64,000 nt of DNA from JANNSO01 sp964485395 (GTDB lineage: Bacteria; Spirochaetota; Spirochaetia; Treponematales; UBA12059): contig CAZAJF010000004.1 in assembly GCA_964485395.1 (NCBI GenBank), positions 124,001 through 188,000 on the forward strand. The letters are read 5' to 3'. Below are positions 17,401 to 26,183 of the stretch, one piece after another. The notes beneath the pieces are model-generated. The model made no database searches. It was not told the DNA's origin and saw nothing but the letters and a program-made list of their open reading frames with translations. Position 1 is the first letter of the stretch, and every line of letters starts with the position of its first letter. A program made the position numbers and the translations under genes.

Positions 17401-20400
17401 GTCTTGACCACGAGCGCCGCCTGGGCGTCCAGGCCGTCGGCCTTGGCCCTGAGCTTGACCGTCGCACCGTCGAACATAACTTCCATGTAGGGGACCGGCG
17501 GCTCCAGCGTAGCCGAGACAAGAGGCCTTCCGTTGAACAAGGCGCTTACCTCGTCTCCGGGCGCCAGAAGAACCTTGGCGCCGGAGTCGATGCGCATGTC
17601 GGAAAGATAGATGCCCTCGTCGTCGATGACCGGGCTCGGAGAAGGCGGCGTCACGCGGTAGAATGAGCGTTGCCTCAGCGCGGCCAAGCCGGCAGAATCC
17701 GAAGCTTTCATGGAAACGAGAACGCGATCGAAGGGCAAAGAGACGGGCAAGGGCAGGCTTACCGGGAACGTCCCGTCCGCCAGGGGCTTGGCGGGCAAGG
17801 CGAGCTTGAGCCAGGCTCCGTCGTTAAGTTTATATTCCATAGAGGCAAAACCGTTGCCCGCGAGAACGGCGACGTCGATCGCGGTGCCGTCCAGGACGAC
17901 CAGGCTCGCGCCTTGGTTAAGCGTCTCCGCGGCGGCCTTGGGTTGCCTGGATCCCAATATTGTAATCTCGGGGATTGCCTCCTGCCTCAGGAAGGAAGCC
18001 GCCGCCTTGGCGGAATTAAGGCCGTTCGCGTCTACACCCACGAGGGAAGCGGTGCGCTTGCCGGCGGGAAGCGTTCCGGCATCAAGAGAATATAACGGTC
18101 CCGGCCCCGTGCCGCCGGCGGTTTTTCCGTCTATCCCCAGGCTTACCGTCGCTACGGAGTCGTCATCCTGCGCGTAAACGAAAATGGGCTCGTCGAACGT
18201 GCGTACCGATCCGTCCAGAGGCGTAAGGAAACGGACCTGAGGCGCGTCGGCCGCCCCGTCGTTGGTGACGGTTACCGTGCTTGTCGTCTTGTTGCCGCTG
18301 CCGTCAAGCACCCGCAGAACCACCGCGAGCTGATTGCCCTTCGCAGGAAAATTGAACGCGCGGGCAAAGACCGTGCTGCCGGGAGCCAGGTCAAACGCGC
18401 CTTTTTCAGCGCCGGCCTCATACTCGGCGGAAAGAATCCCTTTCGCGTCCGTGGCGTTCGCCACCAAGAGGAACGTGCCCGGAGAACCGGCACCAGGGGC
18501 CAGCACCTCGATCGCCGCGGGCGTCGAGTCGTATTCAAAGGCGATTTTCGTAAAGACGGGTCCGCCAAGCGAGGTGTCGACGATGCGTATCCAGAGGGCG
18601 GCCGCTCCATCGGGCACCGCCGGGAGCTTCAGCGAAGCCTCCCATGAGCCCGCGGTCTTGCTTGCCTTGATGGCAAGCGGAAGGTTTATGGCGTCGGCCG
18701 ACATTCCGTAATAAGCCTCGGGTTTCTTGGGGTCGGGCGAAACGCCGGAAAATATCGCGGTAAAAGCAGCAGCTCCCGAGACTCGGATAGGCGTCGCGGG
18801 GAATGCCGCTTCGTCCGCCTCAGGCGCAAAGGGACCGGACCAGCCCAGTTTCCCCACGGCATCGCTTCCCGTCAGCACGGCTTGCATGGGCGAGCCATCG
18901 ACGCTCGAGTTATTTGTTTTTACGGTTTCAAGCGCTGGCACGGGAACCAGCTTCGCGGCGGTTTCCAGGCCTTCGAGCATATTGAGCTCCGTCACGTTTC
19001 CGGCCTTGTCCCGGACGCGGACGATGACGGGACCGGCTCCCGCATCCGCCCCGAACGATATGACGGGTGCGAAGGCGAGCGCCTGCGCGCTGCCGTTAAT
19101 TACGGCTTCTATCGAGTCGACGTTCCAGGAAGTTTCGCCGGGGCGGAAGGCGAACAAGGTGGTTCCCCCGGCGGGAGCGCCGGGCTTCGGGGCTATCCGC
19201 TCGGGTGAGGGAAGCTGGGAATCAACCATTATCGCGGTTCGCGCGAACGACTGATTCCCGCTTTGGTCCGTCGCCCTCACGCTGACGAGCAAAGGTCCGG
19301 CAAGGCCCGCTATGGGAACCATGGCCTCGTACGCCGAGCCGGAGGCTTTCATAGCCTGCCAGCCGCCTTCGCCCACGGAGTATTCTACGGCGGCTGTCTT
19401 GTCGCGGTCGCTTACCGTCGCCTTGAGCGCGAAATCGGCCTTGTGCCAGGAACCGAAACCGGGTGAATTTATAACTGCGTCGGGAGGAACGGAATCCGTC
19501 CTGAACACGAAGGGTCCCGCGTCGAAGCGGTGATTCCGGGTAGTGACGACGACTACCTTCGAGGGAAGCGAGATACCGTCGGCCTTGTAGGCCACGCTCA
19601 CGAGCTTGCCCTCGAACGATACGTCCACGAGGGAGCTCGGCGGCTCGACGCTTACCGATTTTATGTCCTCGCCTGCGAACGGGGCTATGAAGGCCCCTAA
19701 CAGCGGCTCTTTGGGGGTTATCGATACTTCACCGGCCGCGTCCGCGAAATCGAGGAGCGGCCCCACGCGCGGACGGGAGTAATTGATGGCATACAGGGGC
19801 GCCCTGAAGAAACTTTCCTTGCCCATGATGTCTACCGCGCCAACCTTGAGGGTAAGCACCCCGTAAGGCAGTGAAGAGGGAAGAGGAATGACATAGGACG
19901 TCTCGCCGGAAGACTTGCCGATGGCCAGAGGCATCGCGGCGCCGTCGTTGATGCTGTATTCGAGTTTTTGCACCGGATTTCCCGCGACGACGGACCCGGT
20001 CAGCACCGCTTTCCCGTCCATCGTGGAGATCGACATGCCCAGGATAAAATCGCGCGGGCCCGAGCTGTCGGTCACCGACTTGAAGCTGATGCGCGGCGCT
20101 GCCGCCTGCCAGGTAAAAGCCCGCTCGACGATGGGGCCGGCGAGACCGTTTACGTCCACGGCGCGTACCGAGAATTTATGGGCGCCGCTTGCGAGGCCGA
20201 GCACGTCAAAGGCGAACGCCCCGTCTGTGATTACTTCTTTTTCAGCATCGGCGTCTATCCGCCACAGAATCTTGGCCACGCCGTCATCGTCTCGCGAGCC
20301 GCCCGACACGAAGAGCCTGCCGTCCGGCTTTGCGTCGGGCGCGGGGCGTATCAAGGTAATCACGGGCAAATCTGCGACAGGATCGATAAGGCGCGTCGCG

Positions 20401-21497
20401 GTAACGGATGTTATGTTTCCGGTTATGTCGGTAACCTTGAAGGTAACCGCCATCTTGCCCGAAGGATCCGCGACTTTAAAGCGTCGCGAGAAATAGGGAT
20501 TGCCCGGAACCAATTCGATTTTTCCCGTCTCCTTGCCGTACTGCCACTCGAGCGACTGCACCCCTATCTTGTCGTACACGCGCCCAGAAACCACGAATTC
20601 GCCGTTTACTCCGGCATTTTCCACGGGACTGATAAAAACAAGCTCGGGAGAGGTATTATCGATAAAGTATAAAAATACGGCGATACCGGTGGACCCTACG
20701 CCATCGACCGTGCGAAACCACACCACCGCAGGTCCATCCTCCATTTTCTTGGTATCAAGATCCAGGGAGAAGGAACCGGTTTCCTTTTTTTTATCTACCG
20801 AAAATTTCAGGTCTTTCCAGGTTTTTCCGGAATCGGTGGAATAGGAAACGTTTTTCAGCCCGTTTGCGTCGTATACGGTGCCCGCCATGGAAATTCGTCC
20901 CGACACCAGCGTACCAAAAGAAGGTTTACTGATCGAATGAAGCGGTTTTGTCCTGTCCAGGTGAAACTGCACCGTGGCAGGATTCCCCGCAAGGCCGTTC
21001 CTGTCGATTCCCCGCGCGGCCAGTGCATGCAATCCGTCGGGAATATCGGCAGTTTTCAGGTAATACGACCAATAGTCCTTGCCGGTGGCTTTTATCCATT
21101 CGCCATCGTCTACTTTTATCTCAACGGCGGCCACGGCATCATCGTCCACACAGGTACCCACGATATTCAGATCGGCGCCGATGCGCATGAAGGGCATGGG
21201 ATTGCTTATCTGCGCGACGGGCAGGTCGGAGAGAGGGTCCACGAGTATGTTAAAAGGACCGCCCATGCTTATATTGCCGCCGGAATCAACGACTTTTACC
21301 AGAAGGTTATACTTTCCCGGTTTAAAGGAGGAGAGATCATATTGAAGCTGCCAATTTTCCAGGCCTTCGGCGGAAATAAAATCCTTGCCGGGCTTTCCCA
21401 CAGAGGGAGGAGGAACTGTCGGGGCTGTTTCCTGTGCAAATATCGAAAAAGTGCACAATAAGATACAGATAAGAGCACACGATAAAAACCTGGACAT
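14493..21497 (-). CDS. Giant Ig-like repeat protein with C-terminal outer-membrane beta-barrel
   Basis: A 2334-residue exported protein. It starts at ATG 21497 (GGGAGGA 6 bases upstream) with signal peptide MSRFLSCALICILLCTFSIF. From about residue 40 to 2000 it is built of many beta-sandwich modules of roughly 90-100 residues. Each has recurring phrases such as DGEWIKATG, LEYSLDLG, VSDRDKTAAVEYSVG, DTEAPRI and VRVRDKGG, as in bacterial Ig-like surface proteins. The last 200 or so residues change character to alternating amphipathic strands rich in Tyr, Phe and Gly, and the protein ends in GFGLRIGLF; a C-terminal Phe is the usual outer-membrane barrel signal. Inferred architecture: long periplasmic or surface stalk tethered by a barrel. 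Role may be adhesion or scaffolding. Confidence 0.85.
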   Translation of the reverse strand: MSRFLSCALICILLCTFSIFAQETAPTVPPPSVGKPGKDFISAEGLENWQLQYDLSSFKPGKYNLLVKVVDSGGNISMGGPFNILVDPLSDLPVAQISNPMPFMRIGADLNIVGTCVDDDAVAAVEIKVDDGEWIKATGKDYWSYYLKTADIPDGLHALAARGIDRNGLAGNPATVQFHLDRTKPLHSISKPSFGTLVSGRISMAGTVYDANGLKNVSYSTDSGKTWKDLKFSVDKKKETGSFSLDLDTKKMEDGPAVVWFRTVDGVGSTGIAVFLYFIDNTSPELVFISPVENAGVNGEFVVSGRVYDKIGVQSLEWQYGKETGKIELVPGNPYFSRRFKVADPSGKMAVTFKVTDITGNITSVTATRLIDPVADLPVITLIRPAPDAKPDGRLFVSGGSRDDDGVAKILWRIDADAEKEVITDGAFAFDVLGLASGAHKFSVRAVDVNGLAGPIVERAFTWQAAAPRISFKSVTDSSGPRDFILGMSISTMDGKAVLTGSVVAGNPVQKLEYSINDGAAMPLAIGKSSGETSYVIPLPSSLPYGVLTLKVGAVDIMGKESFFRAPLYAINYSRPRVGPLLDFADAAGEVSITPKEPLLGAFIAPFAGEDIKSVSVEPPSSLVDVSFEGKLVSVAYKADGISLPSKVVVVTTRNHRFDAGPFVFRTDSVPPDAVINSPGFGSWHKADFALKATVSDRDKTAAVEYSVGEGGWQAMKASGSAYEAMVPIAGLAGPLLVSVRATDQSGNQSFARTAIMVDSQLPSPERIAPKPGAPAGGTTLFAFRPGETSWNVDSIEAVINGSAQALAFAPVISFGADAGAGPVIVRVRDKAGNVTELNMLEGLETAAKLVPVPALETVKTNNSSVDGSPMQAVLTGSDAVGKLGWSGPFAPEADEAAFPATPIRVSGAAAFTAIFSGVSPDPKKPEAYYGMSADAINLPLAIKASKTAGSWEASLKLPAVPDGAAALWIRIVDTSLGGPVFTKIAFEYDSTPAAIEVLAPGAGSPGTFLLVANATDAKGILSAEYEAGAEKGAFDLAPGSTVFARAFNFPAKGNQLAVVLRVLDGSGNKTTSTVTVTNDGAADAPQVRFLTPLDGSVRTFDEPIFVYAQDDDSVATVSLGIDGKTAGGTGPGPLYSLDAGTLPAGKRTASLVGVDANGLNSAKAAASFLRQEAIPEITILGSRQPKAAAETLNQGASLVVLDGTAIDVAVLAGNGFASMEYKLNDGAWLKLALPAKPLADGTFPVSLPLPVSLPFDRVLVSMKASDSAGLAALRQRSFYRVTPPSPSPVIDDEGIYLSDMRIDSGAKVLLAPGDEVSALFNGRPLVSATLEPPVPYMEVMFDGATVKLRAKADGLDAQAALVVKTVDGDEYRSQPLVFNVDSEMPELLITSPVSGQWNKASLVLDGTVSDVNGIASLEYSLDLGISWMPIKLPSASGPAGAAIPHAMTVNLEKLSDGPGEILVRVRDKGGREKSASVSFFKDTEAPRILVAAPRAADTVNGTVLLALDVEDSGDIKSVEYSADGVSWAPIAPESVSPRGSGPLSPTGKDAVLPPYAGYLAFQQMIDLAALPKGPVGMSFRVRDKSGNETVYAPLAGETPAFAVDIEADKPVAQIQIPSEMEVMRANFVVSGMAFDDDKVGEIFWRADGGDWTRLDGASSFSIPFKLLETADNEHVFETYAVDINGVRGDTVSRKYRVSREEPVGELLSPDVSITNRGVISLKGSASDANSVKEVWVSFDNGNTYNLATGTTAWNYQLDTRILADGVHSVYLKMVDGYDTPGFSAGLISVDNTAPVVDLDTPWDGAEFAGKFTIGGRTSDAIIVNKLVLEITPIAGKAATLSLELPTTSVFSRVVDLSALDPGWYNLKITASDRAQNESYVARNIVVLSSQKAETVEILFPVHGEKLFGKFSLEGRVLSASEPKKAVVYMNEQPLATVDINKEGYFSLPVSPDETPEGSHVFRVEVSSETGGKLISQNRTVLYQPQGPWLEITAVNTGDFIIGRPYVTGKVGWETPVVDKADKAAYAEYQKTVAGRKPTLVEFSRDNGLTFTEAKGTNPFKFRLETQEYPNGELRLLVRVTFANGEIAIRKRIVVIDTRPPLVTIIKPAENGRFNQSLSIEGTASDLNGLSEVSLIVRSGDKSSYEVPAFIQGSYFDLHMLGATRFETGIGLSFFEDKVKLQAEIGQGFEATPSWGNLLGLKTADTPREEISRFGGYILGAKLLASVAYIPFSYYFGPDWDFFSMSFALGATFTYFSQTTEIAQIFLPPGGKYMVLSTITGQWEFAKFTLDLPVFKSYGFYVEGGLVFIPSEASTKLNEMIRPNVGFGLRIGLF

Positions 21498-21669
21498 AGA
21501 ATCCTCCCAAAAGTGGCATGAAAAGAAAATAAGTTGCCTCTTCAATATCGGCTGGAATGAAAATTCAACATCGAACATTTAAATTTTAAATTATACCTTA
21601 TCTGCTCGACAAAAACAACGGATCAATTTGACGGAAATTAAAAAACAACTGCAATAATTTGCTCATTTA

Positions 21670-21698
21670 TTGAGATTTAACAAATTGTAGGCTATACT
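21670..21698 (+). promoter_or_regulatory. Sigma-70 promoter for the REC-kinase operon
   Basis: TTGAGA (21670-21675), a 17-base spacer and TATACT (21693-21698), about 45 bases before the ATG at 21742. Good match to both boxes with ideal spacing. Confidence 0.65.
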
Positions 21699-21741
21699 GT
21701 TGACACAAAATACGAGGGCTCAAGGAATTCCGGAGGAAAAA

Positions 21742-23025
21742 ATGGCACGGGTATCCGCACTCATAATAGATGAATCAGATCTTTTCAGAGATTACCTGCG
21801 CTCAAGGATTACCCGTGCCGGCATGGATGTCGCCGTGGCGATAAACGGCCTGGACGGTATTGCGAAAATGCGCAACGATCCGCCAAGCATCATTATTTTA
21901 GACTACCACCTGACTCGCCGCACCTGCAAAGAAGTCCTGGAAGAAAAAGCAAAGAATCCCAACACCGCTAACATTCCCGTCATTCTCACCGCCCATAAAA
22001 TCGATAAGAACAGATTACTGGAGCTTGTACCCTTCAATATCAAGAAGATTTTCTCCAAACCTATAAAAATGGACGCGTTTTACCAAACCGTAACCGAAAT
22101 TACAGGCGTCAGGTTTGAGATGGACACGACTCCGTGCATCATCGAGGCGCATGTCAACGATAATATCATTTTCGTGGAGATCGCCCAGGGAATCAACCGC
22201 GAGAAAGTGGACCTTCTCAGGTTCAAGATACGCGAGCTTGAAGAATTGTACGCAATCCAGAAACCTAGAATACTTCTCATGCTCAGCGATATGGAACTAT
22301 CGTTCATCGATGGCCCCAACCTGGAATTTCTCCTGGAAACCATAATGTCCTCTACCGATGCCAAGTCCAGGCACATTAAAATCTTGACGCGTTCTTCCTT
22401 CATCCGCGAGTTCGTATCGGGGCGCGACGGTTACGAGGAAATCGAAGTCGTCAGCTCCCTGGAGTACGCGATAGACGGACTCATCGCCGCGGAGACGAAC
22501 GCCGCGGAAGCGCCGGAAGAAAAAGCCGCTATCATCAGCGACCGCATCCTGTCCGCGAAGGGCAGCGCATCCCAATCGGAAGCCATAGCCATGCGCTTCC
22601 AGACCGAAAAAAAAGAACAGCCCCGGCTCTCCATGGAGAACGCGAACGACCTCGGACGCGGCTTGTCCATAGCCACGGTGGACGATGATTTCGTGATACA
22701 GGAACTGCTCAAGACCACCTTCGCCGCCATGAACGCGGAAGTATCCACCTACCCCAACGGCAAGGAATTCCTGAAGGCCATCCGCTCGCGAAGCTTCGAC
22801 CTCGTGTTCCTGGACCTCCTCATGCCCGAGGTAAACGGCTTTCAGGTACTTACCGAGCTTCATGCGCAGGACATCGACGTGCCCATAATAATCCTCTCCG
22901 CGGTTACCCAGCGCGAGGCGATAGTCCGCGCCTTCCAGTCCGGGGTCAAGAGTTTCCTCATCAAGCCGCTCAAGCCCGAGCAAATACTCAAGAAAACGCT
23001 GGAAATCCTGAAAGCCAACTTCTGA
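21742..23025 (+). CDS. Response regulator with two receiver domains around a STAS-like domain
   Basis: A 427-residue cytoplasmic protein. Residues 1-120 form a receiver domain: acidic pair in ALIIDESD, phospho-acceptor in IIILDYHL, ILTA, and Lys in FSKPI. Residues about 125-260 resemble a STAS-type fold (IIFVEIAQGINREKVDLL, ILLMLSDMELSFIDG). Residues about 305-425 are a second receiver: ATVDDDF, VFLDLLMP, IILSA, LIKPL. There is no DNA-binding output domain, so output is probably protein-protein. ATG 21742 has GGAGG 6 bases upstream. Its TGA overlaps the ATG of the hybrid kinase, its likely partner. Confidence 0.85.
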   Translation: MARVSALIIDESDLFRDYLRSRITRAGMDVAVAINGLDGIAKMRNDPPSIIILDYHLTRRTCKEVLEEKAKNPNTANIPVILTAHKIDKNRLLELVPFNIKKIFSKPIKMDAFYQTVTEITGVRFEMDTTPCIIEAHVNDNIIFVEIAQGINREKVDLLRFKIRELEELYAIQKPRILLMLSDMELSFIDGPNLEFLLETIMSSTDAKSRHIKILTRSSFIREFVSGRDGYEEIEVVSSLEYAIDGLIAAETNAAEAPEEKAAIISDRILSAKGSASQSEAIAMRFQTEKKEQPRLSMENANDLGRGLSIATVDDDFVIQELLKTTFAAMNAEVSTYPNGKEFLKAIRSRSFDLVFLDLLMPEVNGFQVLTELHAQDIDVPIIILSAVTQREAIVRAFQSGVKSFLIKPLKPEQILKKTLEILKANF

Positions 23026-25412
23026 TGATCCTGCCCGACGTCCTTTATAAGGCTGCATTTTCGCAAACGCGCTCCGCGATGATCATCCTGAACGACCAGG
23101 GAATTCCCGTGCTCTGGAACGAGGCCTTCGACGAGCTGTTCATCGAGCTGGCGGGCTTCGTCCCGGACAAGCTTTCCGTGCCGCTGTTCGACTGGCTGCA
23201 GGAACGCGACTCGTTTCAGTATTCATATTATATAACCGAAGTCCTACTGGGCCACATGGGGGCAGCCAGCATGGAGACGAGCCTGCGCACGGTCTCGGGC
23301 GGCAGGCTATGGCTGCGCACTACGATGTCCCTCATCAGAACCGAGGATGAAACCCGCCCCGCCGAGGATTCCTCGCGATGGATCTGGTGCTCGTTCCAGA
23401 ACATAAGCGACCAGAAGCAGCGCGAGCGGGAACTTGTCAGCGCCAAGGAAGAGGCCGAAAAAGCCACGATGACCAAGAGCCAATTCCTTGCCAACATGAG
23501 CCACGAGATACGAACGCCCATCCAGACCATCCTCGGCATGATGGAGCTTCTGCATGAAACCAGCCTGGACAAGGAGCAGATCGACTATCTGAGGTCGGTG
23601 CAATTCTCCGCGGACGTTTTGCTGGGGCTCATCAACGACGTCCTGGATTTCTCCAAGATCGAAGCCGGAAAATTCGAGCTCGAGAACGCGGACTTCGACC
23701 TGCACGCGACGCTCAGGCAGGCTGTCGTGCTCATCATCCTGGACGCGCATAAAAAAGGCCTGGAAGTCGTAATCGACCTTGATCCGCAGCTTCCCCGCTT
23801 CGTGCGGGGCGATCCCGGCCGCCTGCGCCAGATCGTGGTTAACATGTTCAAGAACGCCGTCAAATTCACCCAGACCGGCGAGATAATCATCAAGGCGACG
23901 GTGTTGTTCCGGAACTCCGCGGTGATCATGCGCGTGGAGGTCCAGGACACCGGCCCCGGCGTACCCCTCCTCCTGCGTGACAAATTATTTACTCCATTTA
24001 CCCAGGCCAACGCCGGGGCTCTCACCCACGGCGGAACCGGCCTTGGCCTGGCTATTTCCCGCCACCTGGTTTCCATGATGGGAGGCACGGTATTCTACCG
24101 GCCCGTGGAGCCGCGCGGCTCCGTCTTCGGTTTCGAGATAACGCTCAACCAGGCGGAGTACAGCATGCCGCAGGGCCAGCAAAGAATCGCCACCTGCGAC
24201 AAAGTGCTGATCGTGGACGACAACGCCGCGGCCAGCGACTTCGCGGTCAAGACCGCCGCCATGTTCGGGCTCCAGCCGCACGCGGTATCGTCGGGCACCC
24301 AGGCTCTGGCCGCCCTTCGCGAAGCGGCCCTCGCGGGAACGCCCTACGCCCTCTGCCTCATCGACCAAAACATGCCCGAGATGGACGGCTGGAGGCTGGC
24401 CGCGGAAATTACCGCGGAGCGCCTCATCAACAGCGTACAGCTGATACTTATGGCCCCCGAAGGAGCCATCGGCTCGGAAGCTAAAATGAAGCTGCTGAAA
24501 TGGTTCAACGGCTATCTCGTTAAGCCCCTGAATCCGCAGGACCTTTTCCAGACGATCAACAGCGTTCTCACGGAATCGGTGGAGCTTGACGCCGTGGACG
24601 AAGACGAAGGATCCGCCGCTCTGAAGCCGGAAAACGCCAATATCGGGCTTACGGTACTGCTCGCCGAAGACCATATCGTAAACCAGGAATTGTTCTCGAT
24701 CCTGCTTTCCAAACTGGGGTGCAGCACGGACCTCGCATCGGACGGGACCGCGGCCGTCGAAATGGCCAAACAACGGGATTACGACCTCGTGCTCATGGAT
24801 ATTTTCATGCCGCGCATGGACGGCTACGAAGCCTCGAGGCATCTCCGCGAGCAAGGCTTCTCCAAGCCGATCATCGCGGTAACGGCCAGCGCCCTCAAGG
24901 GCGAACGAGAAAAATGCGTCGAAGCCGGCATGAACGATATTCTTATCAAGCCGTTCAAGCGTAAAGACCTGGAGACCATGCTGCGATTCTGGGCAAACAA
25001 GACCCTTAACATGGACGGAGAAAACGAAGCACCAAGCTCGGTAAGCGAGCGGCATCTATGGGACAACACCGTTTTTGACTTGCCCGGGCTTATCGAAACG
25101 TTCCTGGGCCAGCGGGAAACCGTACTAAGCCTCGTAAAGCGCTTCATAGACAAGACTCGCAGCCAGCTTCCCGAGCTTCATAACGCGGCAATGAGCGGCG
25201 ACACCAAGACGATGCGGGAAATCGCCCACTCCATCAAGGGAGCTTCCTGGAACATGACCGCCAAACAACTGGGCGACATGGCCTTCGAAATAGAATCGGC
25301 CTCCAAGCAGGATGACTTGGAAGGTGCCCGCAGCCTTCTGCCAAAATTGGCAATTTGCGTGAGCGACTTCGAACAGTGCGCCGCATACCAACAGGAAGCG
25401 GCGCAGCAATAG
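23025..25412 (+). CDS. Hybrid sensor histidine kinase (PAS-HisKA-HATPase-REC-REC-HPt)
   Basis: A 795-residue protein without membrane segments. Order: PAS-like sensor (1-140), coiled linker, HisKA with phospho-His160 in NMSHEIRTP, ATPase domain with DTGPGVP and GGTGLGLAIS, receiver 1 (VLIVDDN, CLIDQNMPEMDG, LVKPL), receiver 2 (LLAEDH, LVLMDIFMPRMDG, VTAS, LIKPF), and a C-terminal HPt with His735 in AHSIKGAS. In receiver 1 the usual switch Thr/Ser is Ala (LILMAPEG), so that domain may be impaired. It is translationally coupled to the preceding double-receiver protein, which makes a multi-step phosphorelay likely. The signal is unknown and probably cytoplasmic. Confidence 0.94.
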   Translation: MILPDVLYKAAFSQTRSAMIILNDQGIPVLWNEAFDELFIELAGFVPDKLSVPLFDWLQERDSFQYSYYITEVLLGHMGAASMETSLRTVSGGRLWLRTTMSLIRTEDETRPAEDSSRWIWCSFQNISDQKQRERELVSAKEEAEKATMTKSQFLANMSHEIRTPIQTILGMMELLHETSLDKEQIDYLRSVQFSADVLLGLINDVLDFSKIEAGKFELENADFDLHATLRQAVVLIILDAHKKGLEVVIDLDPQLPRFVRGDPGRLRQIVVNMFKNAVKFTQTGEIIIKATVLFRNSAVIMRVEVQDTGPGVPLLLRDKLFTPFTQANAGALTHGGTGLGLAISRHLVSMMGGTVFYRPVEPRGSVFGFEITLNQAEYSMPQGQQRIATCDKVLIVDDNAAASDFAVKTAAMFGLQPHAVSSGTQALAALREAALAGTPYALCLIDQNMPEMDGWRLAAEITAERLINSVQLILMAPEGAIGSEAKMKLLKWFNGYLVKPLNPQDLFQTINSVLTESVELDAVDEDEGSAALKPENANIGLTVLLAEDHIVNQELFSILLSKLGCSTDLASDGTAAVEMAKQRDYDLVLMDIFMPRMDGYEASRHLREQGFSKPIIAVTASALKGEREKCVEAGMNDILIKPFKRKDLETMLRFWANKTLNMDGENEAPSSVSERHLWDNTVFDLPGLIETFLGQRETVLSLVKRFIDKTRSQLPELHNAAMSGDTKTMREIAHSIKGASWNMTAKQLGDMAFEIESASKQDDLEGARSLLPKLAICVSDFEQCAAYQQEAAQQ

Positions 25413-25476
25413 CTGCGGCGCAACAGTAGCTGCGGGCGCGGCAGTAGCTGCGGCGCGGCAGTAGCCGCGAACGCGC
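25407..25476 (+). repeat. Four imperfect 17-18 bp tandem repeats across the kinase stop codon
   Basis: Units at 25407-25423, 25424-25441, 25442-25458 and 25459-25476 follow the pattern CAGTAGCTGCGGCGCGG. The TAG in the first unit is the stop codon of the hybrid kinase, and every unit repeats a TAG or near match in the same place. They fill most of the gap before the HAD gene. Confidence 0.8.
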
Positions 25477-25497
25477 CCGCATGGTATTACTGTAGGC

Positions 25498-26124
25498 ATG
25501 ATTCAGGCTGTTTTTTTCGATCTGGACAATACCCTATACCCCGCCAGCGCCTCCATGGAAAGCGATATCGTGCATCGCATGAACCAATATGTGGCTAAGC
25601 TGCTACGTATATCTTTGCCCGATGCAAAAGCATTGCGGGCAACGCGCATGCCCAATTATGGCACTACGCTCGAATGGCTCATGAAGGAACATGACTTCAC
25701 CGACACGGAGGATTATTTCAGCGCCGTGCATCCGAACGGAGAGGAGGAAGTACTGGTTCGCGACCCTAAGCTTCCGGCCTTCCTGGATTCCATAACCCAG
25801 AAAAAATATATTTTTACGAATGCGCCATCGGAACACGCCGACCGCGTTCTTATAAAACTGGGCATAGCGGGAAAATTCGACGATATTTTCGACGTGCGCT
25901 TTTCCATGCTCCGCGGAAAACCGGCGCGGTCGGCGGTAGAAAAAGTCATCACCGCCTCAGGCTGCCGCCCCGAAGAAACCTTGTTCGTAGACGACATCCC
26001 CCGCTACGTGCGAGGCTTTACCGACTGCGGCGGCAAAGGCATACTCATCGATCACGACGATAAATACCCGGAGGAGACACTCCAGCGCATTCGCACAATT
26101 TACGAGCTGAAAGATTTCCTGTAG
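25498..26124 (+). CDS. HAD-family pyrimidine 5'-nucleotidase-like hydrolase
   Basis: A 208-residue haloacid-dehalogenase-type phosphatase, probably acting on nucleoside monophosphates (SDT1/PHM8-like subfamily). Motif I is FFDLDNTLYP with the nucleophile Asp, motif II is IFTNAPSEH, motif III is the Lys in RGKPARSAVEKV, and motif IV is FVDDIPRYV. A helical cap lies after motif I (ESDIVHRMNQYVAKLL). The specific substrate is inferred from subfamily resemblance only. It follows the kinase gene by 85 bases filled with short tandem repeats. Confidence 0.85.
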   Translation: MIQAVFFDLDNTLYPASASMESDIVHRMNQYVAKLLRISLPDAKALRATRMPNYGTTLEWLMKEHDFTDTEDYFSAVHPNGEEEVLVRDPKLPAFLDSITQKKYIFTNAPSEHADRVLIKLGIAGKFDDIFDVRFSMLRGKPARSAVEKVITASGCRPEETLFVDDIPRYVRGFTDCGGKGILIDHDDKYPEETLQRIRTIYELKDFL

Positions 26125-26183
26125 CGCATCTTGAAATGCCAACCGGGATTTTAAATGCGCAAAAATAATCGAAAGGAACAACC

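Noticed and set aside
23985..25055. 356-codon open frame on the minus strand
   Set aside because: Antisense to the receiver domains of the hybrid kinase, whose motifs are intact; no signal of its own.
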